NCBI GenBank assembly: GCA_949357655.1
Contig: CASHTG010000004.1
Span: forward strand, 744,001-808,000
DNA from: Parascedosporium putredinis
Taxonomy: Eukaryota; Ascomycota; Sordariomycetes; Microascales; Microascaceae
DNA length: 64,000 nucleotides
Direction: 5' to 3'
Made by a program: the position numbers and the translations under genes. Below, in pieces: positions 47,391-57,063 of this stretch (its first letter is position 1; every line of letters begins with the position of its first letter). The notes below the pieces were generated by a model, which worked only from the letters and a program-made list of their open reading frames with translations, did no database searches and was not told the origin of the DNA.

Positions 47391-49799
47391 ATGGTCGCCA
47401 TTGGCGATTCCGCCGGCTGGCGAAAGGCAGGCATCGTCGCCGCCTCCTCGACATGGGCCCTCTCCATCGTCACGCTGATCCTGCTCATCATCTCGGTGCA
47501 CCGCCTCGGCTCCGGCTCCGTGTTCACGACGACCGTCATCTTCGACGGCAAGTGCAGCGACACCAACGTGATCAACACGGCGCTGCACGCGTTCGTCAAC
47601 ATCGTCGCCTCCCTCGTGCTCGCCTCCTCCAACTACTTCATGCAGGTGCTGTCCGCCCCGACCCGCGAGGCCATCGACGCCGCCCACGCCCGCGGCCGCT
47701 CCTCGAGGTCGGCGCCCAGTCCCCTCCAACCTCGTGCACCTGTCCTGGTCCACGCGCCTGCTCTGGGCCTTCCTCGCCCTCAGCTCCGTGCCCCTCCACC
47801 TCTTCTTCAACAGTAGTGTCGCCGAGACCCGCACCTCGAGCGACTACTACATGGTCCTCGCCACCGAGGCCTTTTTAGACGGCGCCGACTACGCCATCCC
47901 CGGCGCCGGCTACAACGCCACCGCCTACTACGTCGAATGGGCCATCGGGCCCGACTGGCTCCACAACGACACGGGCTCCGATGCCGAAATCGCCCGCATC
48001 GCTGCCGAGGCCCGCGCCTGGGCCCGCATGGAGCTCGACGAGTGCCTCGACATCTACAACAGCGTCGACGAGGCCCTCACCACCCACCGCCACGTCGTCG
48101 TCGTCGTCGCCGACCCGGACCAGCCCGACGCCGAGGGCTGGGACGTCGAGGACGACGGTAGGGTCAACTCCGTGTACGGCGCCCGCGCCGTCCAGCTCAG
48201 CGAGTCCCTCGTCGCCAGCCGGAAAGCCGATTCCCTCGTCTGGGGTCGACAAATCACCCCGCTCGGGGATTACTTCGCCATCGACGTCGCCTCGGGCGCC
48301 ACCCAGGCCCTGAATCTCGAGGAGTTGGGGCCCGGCGCCCCGGCAACGTCACCGCCCAGTACTGCCTGTCCGAGCCCTTTGTCGCCCCCTGCGAAATCCG
48401 CGTGCACAACCTCCTCCTGCTCATCTCCTGCCTGTGCTGCCTGTTCAAGGCCTTTGCCTGCACCACCGTCGTCGTCTCCCGACCCCTCCACGCCCCGCTC
48501 CTCACCCTGGGCGACGCCGTCGAGTCCTTCCTCCGCAACCCGGACACCAGCACCCGCGGCATGTGCTGGCTCGACCGCTCGGCGTCGTCTTGCACCAATA
48601 CTCGCCTACCCGGCCCCCGCTGGTGGGGAGCAGGAGCTCCAAGACCGGATCATCTGTGCCTTGGTATCATTGGCTGTTGGCGTACGTCATCTTTTTGACC
48701 ATTATGATCTCCGCCCTGTGCATCTTGGCAGCTACCGGCTTGCCCTCTGTTAATATGTAAGTTGCGCCCCTCCCCGCATAGTACCTCGTGGCCATTTTTT
48801 TATTGTCCCTGCTCTCTAACCTCGCCCTAGCTCTACAACCACTTTCGGACCCAGCGCCCAAAATCCTCTTCTCTCCATCCTGCCATACGAGACCGAGACC
48901 ACGGGCAATCTCCAGGTCGCCGCCTCCGTCACCATGGCCGCCATTGTCAACACCCCGCAAATCCTCTTGTCCATCGCCTATCTCGCGTACAATGGCCTCT
49001 TTACGCGCATGCACGGCGAGCGCGAGTGGTCGTCATACAGCGTCAAGTACAAGCCTCTGCGCGTCTCCTACGCCCGCGGGCTCCAGACCGTCGCGTACCG
49101 TCTGCAGCTGCCTTTTCGCTGGTCCATCCCCCTCATCTCTCTCAGCGCCCTCTTGCATTGGTTGGTATCTAACTGCTTGTACATTCGCGACTCGAGGAGT
49201 AAGTTCTTTCTTCTCGCCCCCTGTCAGTTCATGTTCATAGGTGCTAACCCGCGCGAAATAACCAGTCCTACGCGTCTACGTTACCACCTCTTTCAATGAC
49301 GACCTGAGTACAGGCATGGGCTACTCCCCATTGCCATCATTACTACGCTTTGCCTCTCCCTATTCTTCATCACACTGCCCATAGTCCTGGCCTGCACTAA
49401 GCTCCCAGGGACCATGGTCCTCGCTTGCAACGACTCGGCGGTCATGGCTGCCGCCTGCCACTCCCTCTCGCCTCTGTCCCGGGCGAGCAGCTGGGCCTCG
49501 GACACGGGCGACGAGTGTTCAGCCCTGGCATCTCGATCCAATTTTACGACTACGACGAGGCCGGGGACGCGTACTTGAAACATATGGCGCGCGGAGAAAT
49601 CAAATGGGGTGTTGTGTCCGGCGACGAGACCGCGTGCACTGAGAAGGACCCGGGCCACCTCGCCTTTGGGTCGCGGGCGCACGACGTCCGGGCACCGGTG
49701 CTAGGGAGTGGTACGCTGGAAATAAAGATACCATGTATAAATAATGAACTGTATAACTTAATATTAGAGCCAAAAAGAGCCTCAACCTTAGAACGATAA
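47391..49799 (+). CDS. DUF6536 membrane protein
   Basis: Large fungal membrane protein of unknown function. The family call rests on the opening: GWRKAGIVAASSTWALSIVT (TM1), LGSGSVFTTTVIFDGKCSDT, INTALHAFVNIVASLVLASS (TM2), NYFMQVLSAPTREAIDAAHA, then LVHLSWSTRLLWAFLALSSV (TM3) and PLHLFFNSSVA. A long extracytosolic-type loop follows, then VHNLLLLISCLCCLFKAFAC, WYHWLLAYVIFLTIMISALC, an exon with VTMAAIVNTPQILLSIAYLA, and the late blocks NDSAVMAAACHSLSP and IKWGVVSGDE. Introns are 48757-48830 and 49199-49265. Six frame breaks occur, near 47701, at CCCC 47722-47725, CCCC 48338-48341, near 48577, 49329 and 49480. Each is repaired by one base, giving 757 residues and a consistent phase across both introns. 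Likely plasma-membrane located; the role is unknown. Confidence 0.88.
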
Positions 49800-49868
49800 T
49801 TAATTGTATGAAATTATTCAGGGTGCCCAGTTAATGATTATCATGTTTCCATCTATCCTCCTGTGTGC

Positions 49869-51818
49869 TTAAGCCCGCGACTTGATGATATCTGCGGCCT
49901 TTTCTGCAATGGCGTACACTGTCGCCTGCAGCGGCGCACCTGGAATCATGGGAATCACCGAAGCATCAATGATGGAAAGACCCTTGAGCCCATGCACCTT
50001 TAGATCGGGCCCCACGCAGCCTCCCAAGTCCTCCGGCATCATTGAACATGAGCCGCTCGGGTGGGCCAGGCTAGGTATCAACGCTCCATTCTTTAGGGCC
50101 GCCAAAATCTCCTCGTCAGTCTGATGCTGGGCTCCCGGCGAAATCTCCGAGGGACCCAGCACGGCGATATCGGGCTTGGACCAAAATGCTCTAGCACGCT
50201 TGACCACAGAAACCGCAATCTCCGCGTCGACGGGGTTCATAAAGGTGTTGTACTGCACGACGGGAAGCCCGTGGGGGTCGGCCGGATCAAGCGTGACGGT
50301 TCCTCGCGAGAGGGGCTTGAGCATCACGCCGGGAGACACGCCGCCCCCGGGAACGGGTGAGCCGAGACGGATGCGCTGTTGGAGGACAGGAGACGTGCCA
50401 GGATCGACCTCTGCTTCTTGAAACCCTTGAGCAATGACCCGGAGGCCTGGGAACTTGGCAGGTACTGCGTGGGATCCTGAGCGGTGAGCCGGCTCACGAT
50501 GGCTGCGGCTGAGGATGTGACGTGGGACAGCGACAGCAGCGATACCATGCCCGAGCCCGCCGCCGCCACGGGCCCTGTGTGGTGGTCAGTACTCTTGCCA
50601 CACCGTGGCATTATACGTTGCGTTGGCAGCCATTGTACCCGGGTTGGGGAACGACGCGTTGGCAAGGTTAAAGATCATGAAGACCGTCGCGTGGTCCTGG
50701 AAGTTGGCCCCAACCCCGGGCACGTGCTTCACTACCGGAATCCCGGCTGCTTGGAGCACATGTTTCGGGCCAACGCCACTCACTTGTAAGAGATGCGGCG
50801 TCTGAATGGCGCCAGCTGCGAGAATCACCTCCTTGCGCGCGCAAAACGTGCGTGCATCGTCGTCATCCTCCTGATTCCGCCGCACCTTGACGCCGGTAGC
50901 ACGGAGGTTGCGAAACACGATTTGGGTCGCCGTGTGCTCCGTCAAGAGCCGCAGATTCGGGCGCTGCGCAAAAACCGGGTCGTAGTACGCCTTGCGCGCC
51001 GTAGTGCGCGTCATATCGCGACGATCAATCGTCGAAGGGCCCCAGTACGCGCCCGGGCCGTGCCCAGAGTTGAGATCCGCGGGCTGGGGAATACCGGGTT
51101 CGCTGCGCCAGGAGGACCAAAACGGCTGGAGATCGGGCCACTGGAAATCGGCAATCGTGCTGTAGACGGGGCCGGAGCCGAAGGCGGCCGGGTCCCACGT
51201 CATGTTCCACGCCTGCACCGCGGGAGGCGAGGGCGGGGCAAAGGTGGAGCTCTTGCGGAAGTAGGGGAGCAGGCCGCGCCATCCCCAGCCGGGGTTGCCG
51301 AGCTCCTCCCAGGCGTCGTAGTCGGTGCGGCTGCCGCGCATGTAGGCCATGCCGTTGATCACGGTGGCGCCGCCGACGACGGCGGGGACGGCGACCTGGA
51401 TGGTGAGGTTGTGGAGCTGGGGGTTGGGGGCGGAGGTGGGGCGGATCATGAGGCTGGTGTCGAGGTCGTTGGCCCAGTAGGGGATGATGGCGCGGGGGCC
51501 GTTGGCGAATCCTCCCCGCTCGATGACGAGGACGGTGGCTGTAGGAGAGAATGGTTGGTCAGTACGAGGATATGGGGGCGGAGAATAAGAGAACGAATCG
51601 AAAACCCAGCGTTCCCCCGGTTTTGGGAAGATTTGGACTGGGCGGATTGGCTTACTTCTTCGGTTCTCTGTCAATCGGTTCGCGACGACCAGGCCGGAGG
51701 TGCCGCCGCCCACGACGATGTAATCATATTCTTCGCAGTGGGAGTGGCTGGAGGACGCTCCGACGTGGGCGATAAGTGAGAGCACTACACCGGCTGCGCA
51801 AAATACGGAGGAGACCAT
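49869..51818 (-). CDS. Secreted GMC oxidoreductase (FAD-dependent, glucose-oxidase/choline-dehydrogenase type)
   Basis: FAD enzyme oxidising an alcohol or sugar, probably extracellular. Signal peptide (MVSSVFCAAGVVLSLIAHVG) precedes the FAD motif YDYIVVGGGTSGLVVANRL. Then LVIERGG, the GMC signature VVGGATVINGMAYMRGSRTD, EVILAAGAIQTPHLLQVSGV with GVGANFQDH, and the C-terminal LAHPSGSCSMMPEDLGG (catalytic histidine region) and IIDASVIPMIPG. One intron, 51539-51655. Frame breaks near 50608 (behaves as one surplus base) and at CCCCC 50344-50348 (one missing) leave 610 residues. Where family members usually have the second catalytic His/Asn (AAHLQATVY-like), this protein reads GAPLQATVYAIAEK, with proline in the His position. 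Activity may be altered unless this is also a sequence error. Confidence 0.92.
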
Positions 51819-52450
51819 TGTGGCAGTTGCGAAAAGGCGACAGGGGTGATCCAAGGATAGCTAAGCTACTTTCCGAGGAAGGTTGAAAAGCACGGCCACG
51901 GCCGATTAAATACTTCTCGTAGTCAATCTTCATCGATGCTTGGCAACTAGCCTGGGGGTTCATGGTCTCATGTAATTCTGCAATCCTCCCCACGTGCTGC
52001 GTGAAGAGGTGATGTCCGCTAATGTCGCATTGCATTTCAGCCCTGTCGAGGACGGCCAAAAGGTATTAATGGCATGGTCTGACGTGAGAAGAGGAGTGCA
52101 ATTATCCCGCGGATGGGGAATTTGGCCAAGTTATTGGCCTAGGCTTACACGGTGACACAAGGTGGCTAGCAATGCCCACGGTCCGTGGCCCGTCCCGCTG
52201 ACGCCAATCCTACATGGATCTGCACCTTGGGCAGCACATGTCGGTTGATGTTTCGATATCACTCAGTTCGACCCCGCCCATTCGACACTCTGTTCCCCAA
52301 GCCTGGTCACCCCGCGCCGATATTCTTCAGCAAGGCGGGGGTATCTCCACGGCACCAGGTCATCGGCTTTAGCGGTGATGCGGTAAATGATTCGTAAATT
52401 ATTCTACAATACGTTTCGAAATACTTGAACTGTAGATATCTGGTCTATCC
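51819..52450. other. Intergenic stretch
   Basis: 630 bp: promoter side of the GMC gene and 3' side of the NmrA-like gene. Nothing distinct seen. Confidence 0.5.
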
Positions 52451-53538
52451 TCAACCTTGCTGTTTCTTCTCATACATTTCCCGAAGGCCATCGACAAGCT
52501 CTACCTTGCCCCTCACCGTGTCCTCGTCATACCCAAAATCTCCCGCCATGATTCCTCCCGGCAAGACAGCAGTTGTCATGCCTACAAAATCGGGCACGTG
52601 AGTTTCGGGTATCCCCAGCTGCGCGAAGAAGCCCGAGAGCTGATCCCTTTCTATCAGCTTGAGTTCCGTCTTGGTGCCGACTACCTTTTCCACCGCATCT
52701 TTGAGGTCGGCAGAGCTGTAGTGCTGGGGCCCGAAAAGCTTAAAGTAGTACGGGCTAGGTTTCGTCTGCTCCGATAGCAGGGTGTTTGCGCAGCATTCAC
52801 CGATATCCTTGAGGTCAACCTGCAATGAGGGAAGTCTTAGTTAGAGCGAGTTCAAATACATGTATCCATCTGGAGGCTGAGGATGCCTTACCATGGGTAC
52901 TTTGTGGTCAACTGGCGAGATCCAGGAGTGCAAGACGGGAGGGTCAGCCTTGGCCGCGTCGAGAAAGTGGGCCCATTCCTCGGTGATGTAGCCGGGCCGG
53001 ACGATTGAGACCTGGGGCACGGAGTTTTTGAGTATCTCGTCCGAGATGTGGTTCAAACGCAACACTCCCTACGGGTTATAGCATGTTAGATGAGAGTCCT
53101 CACAGAATCTTGGTTGCATTTTCTAGAGAAGGTGAGTAGGGAGAGAGCAGGGATGGGGAAACCATACAATATCGCGGTCGTACTGCGAGCCGACAGCGGA
53201 GAATATGAGTAGTCGGGTAACGGTGCCAGCTTTGTTGATCGCATCCTTGATATTCGTCGCAGCACGAGTAGCGAATTCACTCTGGTCCGCACCGGGCTCA
53301 TAGGTCGGGGAGGGATGTAGAATAGCGTGTCGAAGCCGGCAAAGTCAAGGCCCGAGCCGCTGGAGACATCACCCTGGACGGCCTCGAAATTGGGATTTTG
53401 AAGGAACTCGGCCGGGGCTTTGGCCGGGTTCCGATAGACGGCACGAACAAAAGGCTTGCTCTCGGACTGGAGAAGCACGCGGATGGTTTCTCGACCGGCC
53501 TTGGTGGAGGCGGGGAGGATGACGATGCGGCGGGGCAT
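52451..53538 (-). CDS. NmrA-like NAD(P)-binding protein
   Basis: Atypical SDR-fold protein of the NmrA/isoflavone-reductase-like group. Members sense NAD(P) redox state or reduce small molecules. Seen: MPRRIVILPASTKAGRETIR (a degenerate Rossmann glycine loop), VRAVYRNPAKAPAEF, FEAVQGDVSSG, LLIFSAVGSQYDRDI, then EILKNSVPQVSIVRPGYITE, VDLKDIGECCANTL and a C-terminal helical part. Introns are 53069-53167 and 52820-52891, both in phase. One frame break at GGGG 53307-53310 is repaired by a single base, giving 305 residues. The loop PASTKAG lacks the usual GxxGxxG, so cofactor binding may be weak, as in regulatory NmrA relatives. Start ATG 53536-53538, with an alternating TA promoter element about 150 bp upstream. 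Confidence 0.88.
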
Positions 53539-54360
53539 TTTTATTGTGGGGTCAAGCCGAGCTCGAGTGGGGAGAAGGGAGGAGATGGTGAAGGGGTGAG
53601 AACTGAGATGCAAGTGGTGATGCTCTTGCGGTATGTGTTTCTTGCTATTCACGATAAGATTTCTTTTCAAGTCAGAGAGTCTTTTAGCTATATATATAGT
53701 GATTCGGATCAGGGTTCGCCATGGCGGAATTCCGCGTGCGAAAATGGTGCGACGATGTACGACATGATTCACAATGATGGAAAACGAAGGAGGCGTCGCC
53801 GTGGACCATACCGAGTTCAGCATGTGTGCTGGATTATAAATCCTCCCGCAGCTTGGTGCTTATTTCCCGACCATTTTCAGATGATTTTGGGGCAGCTCTG
53901 CCCGTCGGCGGGGATCCCTTCCGCCTTTGGTGGAGCTGGACGGTGGCCGGGTGGCCCGAATGCGCGAGCTGAACGGACTATGGAACTTGGCAAAGTCCGC
54001 CCCGCAACATTGCTCTTTTTCAATGCCCCCTCTCATCCATCTGTTGACAGCCCTGGCGACTGGCAGCGCTTCTCGCGAACGTTGGATCGGGGCAACCAAA
54101 CAAGCCAACCCCTCTCAGCTCCGAACTGGGATTTTGAGCTGAAAACGCGCACCGCTGGTGGTGATCGCTGCCTAGAGCTTGACCCGGGGGTCTAAGGGTG
54201 ATTCGTGTTCTACTCAAAGAACTAGGATACGTGTTCAAACCTGATCAATCTTGTTTGTATTATTATTATTATTTTTGGCAGAAGACCAAAGTGAGGTGCG
54301 AGATAATTCAAAGCATATATTCACTCATTCTATTCCACAGCGAGGAAATCGACAGCCACG
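53539..54360. other. Divergent intergenic stretch, NmrA-like and Arf-fusion genes
   Basis: 820 bp between two divergent starts. Apart from the TA element listed separately and a TTATTATTATTATTTTT run at 54259-54276, nothing is seen. The ORF at 53398-54195 (plus) mostly overlaps the opposite gene and its promoter. Confidence 0.5.
53689..53698 (-). promoter_or_regulatory. Alternating TA (TATA-like) element of NmrA-like gene
   Basis: TATATATATA, 151 bp upstream of the start codon at 53538. Confidence 0.4.
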
Positions 54361-56658
54361 ATGGGTAAGAAAATAGTCTATATGAAGTACGCGGTGAAGG
54401 ACTGGTTGACGCTAACAGTTGACAAAGTGCTCCAGTGGTTGTTTAAGAAAAGGAATACCGTGGGATCCTCATGGGACTGGACGCTTCTGGCAAGACAACG
54501 TTGCTCTACAAGTTGAAGGGCGTTGATGTGACGCATACAATCCCGACTATCGGCTTTAACGTCGAAGACATTGATCACTCCAAGGGTTCAAGATTCCAGC
54601 TTTGGGATGTAGGCGGTTCGTTTTCCCCTAGACAAAACCTATCCATCGCAGGCTAACATGGCACATCCAAGGGTGCGACAAAATCCGACCACTCCTCCGG
54701 CACTACATCGTGCCAGGAACCTTTGTCGTCTACTTGCACGACTGCTCGGCCTATCTCGCCTGGCAGGAGGAGTCGTTCAGCTTGCTCAGGGACTTCATGG
54801 CAACCCTCGTAGATTACGGATGCGTCTACGTCAGCGTGGTCATGAACAAGCAAGACCAGCTCCCCTCGAAACCAGGGAGGCCACCCTCGAAACGCAGTAC
54901 CAGGCCTTTGAAGCCATCCTCGCACCTCACCGCGCCAGCATGGAGTGCAAAGTCCTGCGCCTCCCCGGGCTGAGTGCACTCCACGGCGACCGCATATACG
55001 ACATCCTCGACGACCTCCACACGTCCCTGGCGGAACGGACTAAGACTCGAGCGGCTGAGGCGTCGACGACTGACACCGCGCAGGAACCGTCGACCGAGGA
55101 GCTGGTTCGCCGGGCGACCTTGGCCAACAGCATGATGGGCGACGCCGACGAGTTTTGGCGGGCGTTTCTCCGGGCGGATATCCCGTTGTGGGACCACCAC
55201 ACGCACCTGCGCGCCGGGTATGCGGTGCTGCTCGAGGCGTTTGCGGTGGGGGATAGCGTGCTGACTTGTACGGGTACTTTTATGGCTCATCTCGAGCGGC
55301 TCAAGGCGACGAACCCGGACAGGTTTAGGAATACTGCGCACAGGTATGTTCTCCCTTCTCCATAGCGCGCTTTTTAACACAACGTGAAAAAGGATTTCGC
55401 TGGCGAGAGGCAAAAACGGGGCACTAACAACGAATTGGGTGTTGCCTCGTCTAGAACAATGACCGCCTTTTGGCTTTTCCAGCTTCGACTCACCGCTCTT
55501 ACCTACCAGATGGAGAACCGCCTCGCTAGGATTCCGCCCCTTGATGCCTTTGGCAATCTTCTATTACACTCCCCCACCTCATGAACGCGGGTCTCTGGAA
55601 ACAGTACTACACCAAGGATCTGCTCTTCAGCCCTGGCGCGCGCGAAGCTTGGTGTTTTCCCGATATCCAACGCTTGCCGACCTTGGTGCAGCCATCGCGG
55701 GTACAGACAAAAGTTCATTCTGCCGTTGGAAACGACCGCCTCATGAGATTTGCATTCATCGTGGTCCAAAAGGTTGTCCCGACCAACCGACGGCGCGGGA
55801 AATTGTCAAGCAGGCGCTGGAGGCCATCAAAGTCCACACGATACGCGCACGCGTCCAAAACCGAGAGATCCCCCTTATTCACTCACGCAAGCGTATTTTT
55901 GGATTCAAATCTTCCACCACGCGCGCGTCTCCCTCGAGGCAGCCAAAGGAGCGGCGACTGCGACGGAGGGGTTGCCGGTGCAAATCTCGGCGTTGACGTT
56001 TGAAGCGTTCACGGCGCTCCTGCGGGTCAGCAGCGACGACTGGAAGCGGTATTATTCGCCAAAAGTGTGGGAGAGCGTCGCGGCGCGCATGGAGTTCCAG
56101 CTCCCGGATCTGAAGCCACTGCCCAATACCCTGCTTGCGCCGCCCCTAGACAACGTACGCGAGGCGCGGGAGAGGATGGTGGAGTCCATCTCGCTCGGCA
56201 GGGCCTTCCGCCGGGAGATGCCCTCGGAGGACGATCTGGCCGTCATGGCCGCTATCCTGGTGGGGGAGGTGGGCGACGCCAATCGGGAGCCGGGGGCCAT
56301 TGTGAGTCACGCCGAACTCGCGCTCCATCTCTACCACCGACTGGTGAAAAGGCCCCGGGCGCATCCAATAAGCTCGTCGGACGGAGTGGCGGTGGCATTG
56401 GAGTTGGCTGGGCCCTATGCGGCAGGGGTGACGGCCAAGATGTATTGGGTTCGGGAATTCATTTCCGCCGTCGCTTCCAGGCACAGGGGCGAGGACGTGC
56501 CCTCATTCGCCCAATTTATTGGCGGTTGGCCCCGGCTCGCGTACGAGCAGCTCCCACTGATGCACTATTCCTCCGAATTGTGGGAGAGCGACCAGGCGGC
56601 GCGGGGCTTTGTGCCCCCGGACTTGATGCCCTTTGCGGGGCCTGACAGCTCCTCGTAG
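54361..56658 (+). CDS. Arf-like small GTPase domain fused to a large unrecognised C-terminal region
   Basis: About 690 residues. The first 180 form an ADP-ribosylation-factor-type G domain: GLDASGKTTLLYKLK (P-loop), THTIPTIGFNVED (switch 1), QLWDVGG (switch 2), then IRPLLRHYIVPGTFVVYLHD and VVMNKQDQLP (NKxD). The start ATG 54361 is followed after 4 nt by an intron (54365-54427). Splicing gives MVLQWLF, so the N-myristoylated glycine of true Arfs is absent. Further introns are 54616-54671 and 55344-55454. The remaining 500 residues (TEELVRRATLANSMMGDADE, FWLFQLRLTALTYQMENRL, LMNAGLWKQYYTKDLLFSPG, IVKQALEAIKVHTIRARV, AYFWIQIFHHARVSLEAAKG, SDDWKRYYSPKVWESVAARM) match no domain I know. Five breaks (AAAA 54448-54451, CCCC 54862-54865, CCCCC 55571-55575, near 55677, CCCCC 55870-55874) each need one base. 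Likely a membrane-trafficking or signalling GTPase of fungal accessory type. Confidence 0.8.
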
Positions 56659-57063
56659 TTGGGTTGTTGGCGCTGGAACTGTTCCAAATTGGCGGGGAAA
56701 GATGTCGGATTTTCCAAGTGTGAAGGACAGGTCTTGTCGAGATTCAGACATTGACAGCCCGAGACAATCCAGCTAAATTTAGTCAGCGCCCCAAGGTTCG
56801 GGTTAACAGATCAATAGATTGATCAAGTTGGGGGATTGAATCCACCTGCCCTATTGATTCAATCATGGATTTCTCCGCTTATTGCTTGTACCTGTAGGAT
56901 TTCGAGTTGTCCGAGAAATGCGAAGCCGCGCCAGGCTAGGAGCCACAAGGACGGAATATAAAGGCCGGACCAACACAAAGGGCTTTTTTCTTCCTTTTCT
57001 CCCAATACTATGATCAGTAAAGAAACAATCAACTAAAGAGAACAATTTACATCAATTTCCGCC
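56659..57063. other. Intergenic stretch with promoter of the serine-hydrolase gene
   Basis: 405 bp; holds the TATA box listed next and a C/T-rich leader. Nothing else seen. Confidence 0.5.
56957..56963 (+). promoter_or_regulatory. TATA box of serine-hydrolase gene
   Basis: TATAAAG, 107 bp ahead of the start codon, followed by a CTTTTTTCTTCCTTTTCTCC leader. Confidence 0.45.

Noticed and set aside
50793..51779. 328-codon open frame on the plus strand
   Set aside because: Antisense shadow of the GMC oxidoreductase, low complexity, no motif.
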